From contig JACDEL010000008.1 of assembly GCA_013816405.1 (NCBI GenBank), positions 1-52,758 on the forward strand: a stretch of 52,758 bases of DNA, read 5' to 3'. The DNA comes from Chloroflexota bacterium. Its GTDB lineage: Bacteria; Chloroflexota; Limnocylindria; QHBO01. Both the position numbers and the translations under genes were made by a program. Of the stretch, positions 39,570 to 46,043 are shown in pieces (position 1 is the first letter of the stretch; each line of letters starts with the position of its first letter). The notes under the pieces were generated by a model. That model ran no database searches and was not told the origin of the DNA. It worked only from the letters and a program-made list of their open reading frames with translations.

Positions 39570-40748
39570 GTGCCGAGCAACGCCCAGTCAGCTCCCAAGC
39601 GTCCGGGCCTCCCTCCCGCGCTCCAGGCCCTGGATGCCGCCGTTCGTGGCATCAGCGGCCTCCTTGACGTCGAGCAGGTCCTCCAGCTGATCGTCGACCG
39701 TGTCCGCGAGCTGGTCGCGGCGGAGTATGCGGCCCTTGGCATCGTCGACGAGGCTGGCCTGATCACCCAGTTCATCACCAGCGGGATCACCGCACGGCAG
39801 CGGAAGGCCATCGGTGAGCTGCCGAGGGGCCGCGGCCTCCTGGGCCTGATCATCCGCGAGAATCGTTCGTATCGGATCCCGAACATCGCCTCCCACCCGG
39901 AGAGCTACGGATTCCCGCCAAACCACCCGCCGATGGAGTCCTTCCTGGGTGCTCCGGTCACCGTCCGGGGCCAGGTCGTCGGGCGGCTCTACCTGACGAA
40001 CAAACAGGACGGCACGGAGTTCAGCGCCGATGACCAGGCGCTGGTCGAGACGTTCGCGCTGCACGCCGCGATTGCGATCGACAACGCACGACTCTACGAG
40101 CGGGTGCAGCGGCTGGCGGTGGTGGACGAGCAAGACCGCATCAGCCGCGACCTGCACGACAGCATCATCCAGAGCATCTACGCGGTGACCCTGTCACTTG
40201 ACGACGTCCCCGAGCTGGTGAGCGAGGCGCCCGCCGAGGCCGGCAGGCGCGTGGACGACGCGATCGATGCGCTCCACGGCGTGATTCGCGACATCCGAAA
40301 CTTCATCTTCGGCCTCCGCCCGCTGCTCGTTGATTCGGGCAGCCTGCTCGAGGGACTTCGGACACTGGCGGATGAGCTGCGCCGCAATACGGCCACCGAG
40401 GTCGAGATCGTGGGGGACGAGCCCAAAGGCATCTCGCTGGAGATCGTCGCGGAGTTGCTCGCCGTCGCCCGCGAGGCGCTCGCCAACGTCGCGCGCCATT
40501 CGGGAGCCGCGCAAACGTCGTTGCGGCTCACCACACCGGACGGACAGGTGCGGCTCGAGATCGTCGATGACGGCCGTGGCATCAACCCGGAGATGGAACT
40601 CGCGCAGGGCCACCATGGCCTGGCAAACATGCGCACGCGCGCCGAGGCGTTGGGAGGCACGTTCGACATCCACGGCGGCCCGGGGGCCGGCACCCATATC
40701 ATTGTCTCGATTCCGCGCACCGGATCACGGCGAGGAGCCAGCCAATGA
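39570..40748 (+). CDS. DevS/DosT-like GAF histidine kinase
   Basis: The 392-residue soluble kinase has one GAF domain (about 20-178). A HisKA_3 dimerisation helix holds His196 in ISRDLHDSIIQSIYAV, and an HATPase_c domain follows (about 290-385; DDGRGI, GHHGLANMRTRAEALGG). The GAF domain aligns closely with GAF-A of mycobacterial DevS. His119 in GFPPNHPPMESFLG falls at the DevS heme ligand His149, and Tyr141 in GRLYLT at the distal Tyr171. A gas- or redox-sensing heme is therefore plausible. It is coupled to the response regulator by an ATGA overlap. Confidence 0.9.
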   Translation: MPSNAQSAPKRPGLPPALQALDAAVRGISGLLDVEQVLQLIVDRVRELVAAEYAALGIVDEAGLITQFITSGITARQRKAIGELPRGRGLLGLIIRENRSYRIPNIASHPESYGFPPNHPPMESFLGAPVTVRGQVVGRLYLTNKQDGTEFSADDQALVETFALHAAIAIDNARLYERVQRLAVVDEQDRISRDLHDSIIQSIYAVTLSLDDVPELVSEAPAEAGRRVDDAIDALHGVIRDIRNFIFGLRPLLVDSGSLLEGLRTLADELRRNTATEVEIVGDEPKGISLEIVAELLAVAREALANVARHSGAAQTSLRLTTPDGQVRLEIVDDGRGINPEMELAQGHHGLANMRTRAEALGGTFDIHGGPGAGTHIIVSIPRTGSRRGASQ

Positions 40749-41422
40749 CCTCGGAGCAGCCACCGCGCCCACTGCGGCTGATGATCGTCGACGACCACGA
40801 GGTGGTGCGCCGCGGTCTCGTCGCATTGCTTGACCGCCGGGCTGGCTTCGAGGTTGTCGGCGAGGCCGGATCGGTCGCCGAGTCGATCAACCTCGCCGCG
40901 CGCCACGAGCCGGATCTGGTGATCATGGATGTCCGTCTGCCCGACGGCTCCGGCATCGAGGCATGCCGCGAGATCCGAGCCGTCCGCCCCGAGACGCGGG
41001 TCGTGATGCTCACCAGCTACCCCGACGAAGAGGCGGTCATGTCCGCCATCATCGCGGGCGCCAGCGGCTATCTGCTCAAGCAGATCCGTGGGCGCGACCT
41101 GGTGACCGCGCTCGACGCGGTCGGACGGGGAGAGTCGCTTCTCGACCCCGCGGTCACCGAGAAGGTGCTCGAGCGGGTCAGGCGCATGGCGAGCGGATCC
41201 GCCACCGATGATCTCGCTGAGCTGACCAGCCAGGAACGAAAGGTCCTCCTGCTGGTGGCCGAAGGCAAGACCAACAAGGAGATCGCGACGGACATCTTCC
41301 TGTCCGACAAGACGGTGAAGAACTACGTGAGCAGCATCCTGTCCAAGCTCAACCTCCAGCGCCGGACCCAGGCAGCCGCCTTCGTCGCCAAGCGCAATCT
41401 CGGGTCACCAGACGAGCGCTAA
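40745..41422 (+). CDS. DevR/DosR-like response regulator (NarL/FixJ family)
   Basis: The 225-residue regulator has the receiver domain with Asp16-Asp17, phospho-acceptor Asp62 and Lys in GYLLKQI. A LuxR-type HTH follows (about 155-215). The recognition helix, in KTVKNYVSSILSKLNLQRRT, is nearly that of mycobacterial DosR. It is expected to bind a GGGAC/GTCCC-like palindrome when phosphorylated by the coupled kinase. The two-TM protein and the double stress protein downstream are natural candidates for targets, as DosR controls such genes. Confidence 0.93.
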   Translation: MTSEQPPRPLRLMIVDDHEVVRRGLVALLDRRAGFEVVGEAGSVAESINLAARHEPDLVIMDVRLPDGSGIEACREIRAVRPETRVVMLTSYPDEEAVMSAIIAGASGYLLKQIRGRDLVTALDAVGRGESLLDPAVTEKVLERVRRMASGSATDDLAELTSQERKVLLLVAEGKTNKEIATDIFLSDKTVKNYVSSILSKLNLQRRTQAAAFVAKRNLGSPDER

Positions 41423-41423
41423 T

Positions 41424-41451
41424 CCCCGCGACGCGGCGAATCGGGGCTTTT
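41424..41451 (+). terminator. Terminator of the two-component operon
   Basis: CCCCG (41424-41428) and CGGGG (41442-41446) are followed by CTTTT, beginning one base after the regulator's stop codon. Confidence 0.6.
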
Positions 41452-41541
41452 CGCCTACGGACGGCGTGGCGCCCCAGGGCCGCGTGGCGGGCAAATGGGT
41501 CCATATGGCACCTGGGCTGCACAGGACCGATGAACGAGGGT

Positions 41542-41563
41542 TGCTGCATGGATTACTGCAGCA
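41542..41563 (+). repeat. 7-bp inverted repeat upstream of the two-TM gene
   Basis: TGCTGCA (41542-41548) and TGCAGCA (41557-41563) surround an 8-base spacer that contains GGATTAC. It sits just before the AGAGG ribosome binding site. It could be an operator or a leader hairpin. A near-palindrome around CCATATGG lies at 41495-41510. Confidence 0.5.
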
Positions 41564-41579
41564 CAAGAGGTTCACGGTC

Positions 41580-42263
41580 ATGATCAGTCGCTTGAGAGGA
41601 CTCGGATTCGTCCTCGCACTCATCGGTATGGTGTTCATCGCCGCCGGTGCGTTTGCCTTCATCAAGACGCAGGAGGGGTATCGGTCCCTGAATGCCTTCA
41701 GCGCGGCGCAGGACGTCCAGCTGACCTACAACGACAAGGGCCAGCTGGTGGACCGCGGCGAGACCGAGGGCGCGCAGTCCATCATGGCGCTGCTGACCGA
41801 GGACTGGCAGTACCCGGTCGCGGCCTCGGAACTCGACCCGAATGACCCGATCGTCAACACCTCCAGCGAGTACATGTACCAGATGGCGACGGTCAGCTAC
41901 CACACGCTGAACGGCACGCAGACGGTAGTCCTGACCGAGCCCGCCGAGTACAAGGGCGAGACCTTCCCCGCCGGCACCTACGAGGTTCCGATCGACGGAC
42001 GGTACTTCTCCCAGCTTGATCGCCAGCATCCCCTCGAGGGACCTGCCCGCGAGCAGGCATGGAGCGGCACCGCGCATGCCCTGGTCGCGGAGCTGGGCGT
42101 GGGCACCGCCACGGCCTCGGCCCTTCAGCTTGCTCTGGCCCTCGTCGGACTGCTCGGCGGACTGGGCGGCACCCTGATCCTGACGGGCGCAGGCCTGGTC
42201 TGGGCCACGCGCCCTGAGTCGCAGCCGGTCCCGGTGCTGCGCACGGTCACCGTGCCGGCCTGA
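41580..42263 (+). CDS. Two-TM protein with extracytoplasmic domain
   Basis: The 227-residue protein has membrane segments at about 8-28 and 185-210. Between them is a beta-rich domain (about 30-180, with DVQLTYNDKGQLVDRGETEG, then VSYHTLNGTQTVVLTEPAEY, then FPAGTYEVPIDGRYF). I do not recognise the family. The ATG at 41580 (MISRLRGLGFVLALIG) is backed by AGAGG ten bases upstream; earlier in-frame codons would add a basic non-membrane tail. Its place between a DevS/DevR-like pair and a universal stress protein suggests a stress-envelope role. Confidence 0.75.
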   Translation: MISRLRGLGFVLALIGMVFIAAGAFAFIKTQEGYRSLNAFSAAQDVQLTYNDKGQLVDRGETEGAQSIMALLTEDWQYPVAASELDPNDPIVNTSSEYMYQMATVSYHTLNGTQTVVLTEPAEYKGETFPAGTYEVPIDGRYFSQLDRQHPLEGPAREQAWSGTAHALVAELGVGTATASALQLALALVGLLGGLGGTLILTGAGLVWATRPESQPVPVLRTVTVPA

Positions 42264-42289
42264 CGGGACACTTGCGGGTCCCGTCAGGC
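42258..42289. repeat. 12-bp perfect inverted repeat over the stop codon
   Basis: The arms lie at 42258-42269 and 42278-42289 with an 8-base spacer; the left arm contains the TGA stop and GGGAC, and the right arm GTCCC. No T-run follows. It may be a 3' stabilising or terminator hairpin, or a binding site for the DevR-like regulator with wider spacing than the mycobacterial box. Confidence 0.6.
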
Positions 42290-42302
42290 GGCCATTATCC
42301 CT

Positions 42303-42355
42303 GGGAGCCTGATCCACACGGCGAGTCATTCGCCAGGGTCAGGCTCCCGTTGTTT
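42303..42355 (+). terminator. Large two-level hairpin with T-rich tail before the stress-protein gene
   Basis: An outer stem GGGAGCCTGATCC (42303-42315) pairs with GGGTCAGGCTCCC (42336-42348), allowing one G-T wobble. An inner GGCGA/TCGCC stem (42320-42324, 42330-42334) lies within it. GTTGTTT follows. It is either the terminator of the preceding gene or a leader element of the stress-protein gene. Confidence 0.65.
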
Positions 42356-42377
42356 CGTATGAGCGCGAGGTGCAGCG

Positions 42378-43307
42378 ATGCGGATTGTGATGGGGGTTGA
42401 TGGCTCCGACGCGTCGCTGACCGCTTTGGATCTGGTCGCAGGGACCAGCTGGCCTACCGAGACGAAAATCCGGCTGGTGGGCGCATTCGAATTGCCGGCG
42501 GTCAGGACGGGCCTCGCGGCGCCGCCGTCGGATCCCATGGCAGACGACGACCTGCAGCGGACGCTGTTCGACAGTCTGCGGCGCCTCTCCGAACCGCTCC
42601 AACGGGGGGGCCTTGGCACGGAGACGGTCGTCGCTCGCGGTCGCGCGGCTGATGTGCTGCTGGCCGAAGCGGAGGATCTGAGTGCCGACCTGATCGTTGT
42701 CGGCAATCGAGGACTTGGAACGGCTGCCTCCGTCCTTCTGGGCTCGGTCTCCGCCACCCTCGTCGACCATGCCGATTGCCCGGTGTTGGTGGCGCGCCGG
42801 CCACGTATCAGCCGAATCCTTGTCGCCACCGACGGCTCGCAGAGCTCGGAAGCCATTCCAGCTGTGGTCGCATCCTGGGACGTCTTCCGGGACCTGCCGA
42901 TTGACGTCCTGTGCGTCGCGCCCGCGACCCGCCGGGGAAAAGGCGCGGCCTTCATGCCGATGGTGGCGGGAATCGAATCGCAACTTGTAGATGCGTCGCA
43001 CGAGGTCGACCGGTACCTTGTCATGGCTGACGAGATGGCGGCCCGTCTGGTGGCTGCCGGCTGGCGCGCGACGAGCTCCGTGCGAAGGGGCGAGGCCGCC
43101 CGAGAGATCGAGACAGCAGCCCTAGACCTGGGAGCGGACCTGATCATCACCGGTTCGCGCGGACTGAGCGGGCTTCAACGTCTGCTCCTGGGAAGCGTGG
43201 CGCACCACGTTCTGCTGCATTCGCAGTGCTCGGTGCTCGTCATGCGCGGACATGTACCCGCGCGCCAACACCGTCCCCTCCGCCTGGCGGCCGCTGCCAC
43301 CGGCTAG
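42378..43307 (+). CDS. Tandem universal stress protein (UspA x2)
   Basis: The 309-residue protein has two UspA domains (about 1-142 and 145-295). Each has a first strand (MRIVMGVDGSDASL; RILVATDGSQSSE) and an ATP-binding loop (VGNRGLGTAASVLLGSVS; TGSRGLSGLQRLLLGSVA). It probably binds ATP and modulates stress or dormancy. Tandem Usp proteins of this type are prominent in DosR-controlled regulons. GAGG precedes the ATG by seven bases. Two hairpins separate it from the gene before it. Confidence 0.92.
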   Translation: MRIVMGVDGSDASLTALDLVAGTSWPTETKIRLVGAFELPAVRTGLAAPPSDPMADDDLQRTLFDSLRRLSEPLQRGGLGTETVVARGRAADVLLAEAEDLSADLIVVGNRGLGTAASVLLGSVSATLVDHADCPVLVARRPRISRILVATDGSQSSEAIPAVVASWDVFRDLPIDVLCVAPATRRGKGAAFMPMVAGIESQLVDASHEVDRYLVMADEMAARLVAAGWRATSSVRRGEAAREIETAALDLGADLIITGSRGLSGLQRLLLGSVAHHVLLHSQCSVLVMRGHVPARQHRPLRLAAAATG

Positions 43308-43348
43308 TCCGCGACAGGCACCATCCGCTGATCGATGGATCGGCGCGC

Positions 43349-43354
43349 TACCAT
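43349..43354 (+). promoter_or_regulatory. -10 element TACCAT of tRNA-Ser(UGA)
   Basis: TACCAT ends six bases before the mature 5' end of the tRNA, so transcription would start on the first tRNA base. Confidence 0.55.
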
Positions 43355-43360
43355 CGCGGC

Positions 43361-43448
43361 GGAGGGGTGGCAGAGTGGACGAATGCGGCGGTCTTGAAAA
43401 CCGCTGAGGTGCAAGCCTTCGTGGGTTCGAATCCCACCCCCTCCGCCA
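43361..43448 (+). tRNA. tRNA-Ser (anticodon UGA)
   Basis: A class II tRNA with acceptor GGAGGGG pairing CCCCTCC, G discriminator and encoded CCA (43446-43448). The anticodon stem GCGGT/ACCGC carries loop CTTGAAA, anticodon TGA. The variable arm is long and the T-arm is GTGGG TTCGAAT CCCAC. It reads UCA and, by wobble, other UCN codons. Confidence 0.97.
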
Positions 43449-43449
43449 C

Positions 43450-43455
43450 TACACT
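43450..43455 (+). promoter_or_regulatory. -10 element TACACT, leaderless methyltransferase
   Basis: TACACT begins one base after the tRNA CCA and ends eight bases before the ATG at 43464. Confidence 0.55.
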
Positions 43456-43463
43456 CCGCGGGC

Positions 43464-44294
43464 ATGGACGACGACGCTCTCAGCGATAACCGGCGTCTCT
43501 GGGACCGCTGGACCGAGATTAACGCCGGATCTGACTTCTATGATGTCGCCTCCTTCCGCGACGGACGCCGCCCGATCCGCCTGGCCGACTACGAGCGCGA
43601 GGAGATCGGTCCGGTCGAGGTCAAGACCCTCCTGCACTTGCAGTGCCACTTCGGGCTCGACACGCTCTCCTGGGCTCGCCTCGGCGCGCGGGTCACCGGC
43701 GCGGACTTCAGTGAGGCGGGGATCGCCATGGCACGTGAGCTGGCGACCGAGGTCGACCTCCCGGCCACCTTCGTGATCGCGAACCTGTACGACCTGCCGA
43801 CGGCGCTCGACGGGGAGTTCGACATCGTGTACACATCCCGCGGCGTTCTCGGCTGGCTCCCGGATCTCGACGGCTGGGCAAGGGTCGCGGCGCACTTCGT
43901 GAAGCCCGGCGGGTTCTTCTACATCACCGAGATCCACCCCGTGGCGCAGGTGTTCGAGGGCGAGGGCGTGAAGCCGGGCGAACTGCGCCTGATCTATCCC
44001 TACTGGTCCCACCAGGAGTCGCTCAGATTCGACGTGAAGGGCTCCTACGCGGACCCCACGGCTTCCACCGATGGCCTCGTCGAGCACGGCTGGAACCACT
44101 CGCTGGGCGAGATGGTCACCGCCCTGATCGATGCGGGGCTGCGCATCGACTTCCTGCACGAGTTCGACTTCGTCGAGTGGCCGGTGGAGTTCCTGGTCGA
44201 TGGCGGAGACGGCCGATGGCGGCTGCCCCCCGGCACGAAGGGCGAGCTGCCGCTCTTCTTCTCCGTCAAGGCGACAAAGCCGCTAATCGGCTAA
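43464..44294 (+). CDS. SAM-dependent class I methyltransferase
   Basis: The 276-residue protein has a Rossmann methyltransferase core. Motif I reads LLHLQCHFGLDTLSWARLGA, with the acidic end of the second strand in VTGADFSEAGIAMA, and motif IV is DIVYTSRGVLGWLPDL. PGGFFYITEIHP follows as the post-motif. The small-molecule or other substrate is unknown; relatives are annotated UbiE/Tam-like without evidence. Its last 12 bases overlap the 3' end of the opposing tdk gene. Confidence 0.87.
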   Translation: MDDDALSDNRRLWDRWTEINAGSDFYDVASFRDGRRPIRLADYEREEIGPVEVKTLLHLQCHFGLDTLSWARLGARVTGADFSEAGIAMARELATEVDLPATFVIANLYDLPTALDGEFDIVYTSRGVLGWLPDLDGWARVAAHFVKPGGFFYITEIHPVAQVFEGEGVKPGELRLIYPYWSHQESLRFDVKGSYADPTASTDGLVEHGWNHSLGEMVTALIDAGLRIDFLHEFDFVEWPVEFLVDGGDGRWRLPPGTKGELPLFFSVKATKPLIG

Positions 44295-44888
44295 GCCTGC
44301 GCCCAGGCCCGATTCCGCCGCCGGAACCTCGTGGTGCAGCCTGCAGCGCGCTTCGTACTTTTCGTCGCCGAGCCCGCCGATCACGATCAGCGGCGAATCT
44401 GCCGGGGCGGGCTGGCCGTCGATCAGCCGCTGAGTCCGCGTCGCCGGCTCGCCGCACACGACACATATGGCCGTCAGCTTGGTGACCTGGTCGGCCAGGG
44501 CCATCAGGCGCGGCATCGGGCCGAACGGGATCCCGCGGAAATCCTGGTCCAGGCCTGTCACCAGGACCTGCTTTCCGGCATCGGCGAGGCGACCGACGAC
44601 CTCTGGCAGCCGCTCATCGAAGAACTGTCCCTCCTCGATGGCCACGATATCGGCGTCGCCCACCAGAGCCTCGATCTGCCGCGAGTCGTCGACCGGCACG
44701 GCCGTGTGGTGCGCGCCGGAGCGCGAGATGACGGTGCCATCCTCGGTGCGGGTGTCCAGCCGGGGCTTGACCAGGACCACCGTGCGGCCGGCGATCGAGA
44801 AGCGGCGCAGGAGGCGCAGCATCTCGTCGGTCTTGCCGCAGAACATGCAGCCGCAGATCACGTGCACCCAGCCGGCGGTGTAGAACAT
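44283..44888 (-). CDS. tdk: Thymidine kinase
   Basis: The 201-residue type II thymidine kinase has the P-loop in HVICGCMFCGKTDEML and catalytic Glu in AIEEGQFFDE. The lasso-loop zinc ligands are CVVCG and the later CRLHH. It phosphorylates thymidine in the salvage pathway. The P-loop is unusual: GPMFSGKT is the norm, here GCMFCGKT with two cysteines. It follows the AroE-like gene by eight bases, so they are co-transcribed. ATG 44888 is taken as start, with a GTG at 44867 as an alternative. Confidence 0.92.
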   Translation of the reverse strand: MFYTAGWVHVICGCMFCGKTDEMLRLLRRFSIAGRTVVLVKPRLDTRTEDGTVISRSGAHHTAVPVDDSRQIEALVGDADIVAIEEGQFFDERLPEVVGRLADAGKQVLVTGLDQDFRGIPFGPMPRLMALADQVTKLTAICVVCGEPATRTQRLIDGQPAPADSPLIVIGGLGDEKYEARCRLHHEVPAAESGLGAGLAD

Positions 44889-44896
44889 CGGCCTGC

Positions 44897-45772
44897 CTAG
44901 TCGCCGACCACGGCGATGCCCTCTTCAGGCAGCCCCAGCTCGGCGGCGAGCGCGCCGCGCATCGCCTCCAGTGGGGAATCCTGCCCGGTTAGCAGCTGGA
45001 AGGTCCCGGCCGAGGCAGCCAGGAACGATGCCTGCCCGTTGGCAACCGTGCCACCGCGCGCTTGCGCATCAACCATCAATGGCGTGCTAGCGTGGTTCAG
45101 CACCAGGTCCAGTACGAACACGCCTGGGCCGAGCATCTCGGTCGGCACGGCGCTGGTTCCTTCTTCCACGCCGATCCCGCTTGCATTCACGAGCAGCTTG
45201 GGCCTCCCCAGCTCGACTTCCAGAAAGGTCTCGTGCCAGGGCACTGCACGCAGCTCCAACCCCCGGGCCGCGCGGGCGAAATGCGCCACGACAGCCTCGG
45301 CCTTGTGGAGGTGCCGGTTGAAGACCGCGATCCGCTGGAATCCTGAGCCGATGAGGACTGCGACCACGGCGCGAGCCCCGCCACCGGCGCCGAGCACCAC
45401 GGCCTGGCGGGGCCACTTGCTCTCGATCTTGGGAAGGATCGCCGTCAAGCCGGCGCGCACACCATCGACGTCAGTGTTGTGGCCTCGCAGTCGTGCGCCA
45501 TGGCGCACGACCACGTTGGCGGCGCCGCTCATCCTGGCGTCATCGGAGAGCTGGTCAGCGAGGCTGGCCGTGCGCTCCTTGTGCGGAGCCGCGATCAGCG
45601 CACCGGCAAATCCATCCTCACGGAGGGCCTCAATCGCGTCCGGAAGCTGGTGCGGACGGCGCTCCCAGCGTTCGATCACGATCGGCATGGCGCTCGCCTC
45701 GAAGGCGGCCCGCTGCACCGTCTCGACGGCGAAATGGGCGAAAGACTGGCCGATGACGGGAAGGCGCTGCAC
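44897..45772 (-). CDS. Shikimate-dehydrogenase-like (AroE family) oxidoreductase
   Basis: The 291-residue protein has the AroE fold: catalytic Lys65 in AAPHKE, Asn86 in SGAANVVV, and Asp101 in GHNTDVDGV. The NADP-binding VLGAGGGARAVV is followed by FNRHLHKAE. The shikimate contacts are gone: E. coli Ser14 and Ser16 are Phe14 and Val16, Asn59 and Thr61 are Leu59 and Ala61, and the Gln of the AQAA helix is Ala. It is thus likely to act on another substrate. The GTG at 45772 (MQRLPVIGQSF) gives normal length. A longer frame to 45919 would cover the tRNA-Ser gene. Confidence 0.85.
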   Translation of the reverse strand: MQRLPVIGQSFAHFAVETVQRAAFEASAMPIVIERWERRPHQLPDAIEALREDGFAGALIAAPHKERTASLADQLSDDARMSGAANVVVRHGARLRGHNTDVDGVRAGLTAILPKIESKWPRQAVVLGAGGGARAVVAVLIGSGFQRIAVFNRHLHKAEAVVAHFARAARGLELRAVPWHETFLEVELGRPKLLVNASGIGVEEGTSAVPTEMLGPGVFVLDLVLNHASTPLMVDAQARGGTVANGQASFLAASAGTFQLLTGQDSPLEAMRGALAAELGLPEEGIAVVGD

Positions 45773-45803
45773 GGGTTGGATCTGCCTGGCGTGAAGGGCC
45801 TTG

Positions 45804-45813
45804 ATGCTATCAT
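45804..45813. promoter_or_regulatory. Overlapping divergent -10 elements (TAGCAT minus, TATCAT plus)
   Basis: The minus-strand TAGCAT (45809-45804) faces the AroE-like gene. The plus-strand TATCAT (45808-45813) faces tRNA-Ser(GCU), whose 5' end is 13 bases past the hexamer. Confidence 0.5.
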
Positions 45814-45826
45814 CGGCGCCGCTCGC

Positions 45827-45919
<93 letters not shown>

Positions 45920-45932
45920 CGCCGTCGCGCAC

Positions 45933-46008
45933 GTGCCCGTAGCTCAGTGGATAGAGCGTCAGGTTGCGGACCTGAAGGTCGGAGGTTCGAGTCCTCTCGG
46001 GCACGCCA
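45933..46008 (+). tRNA. tRNA-Arg (anticodon GCG)
   Basis: Acceptor GTGCCCG/CGGGCAC, G discriminator and encoded CCA (46006-46008). The anticodon stem TCAGG/CCTGA carries loop TTGCGGA, so positions 34-36 are GCG, reading CGC and CGU. A20 in the D-loop and C35 are the usual Arg identity elements. The gene is 14 bases after tRNA-Ser(GCU) and probably shares its transcript. Confidence 0.95.
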
Positions 46009-46043
46009 CCCGCTCCAGCGGATAATTCCCCCGGCTGAACACC

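Noticed and set aside
42265-42282. A mycobacterial-type DosR box
   Set aside because: The half-sites match but the spacer is 8, not 4, so they would lie on different faces of the helix. It is kept only as a weak alternative.
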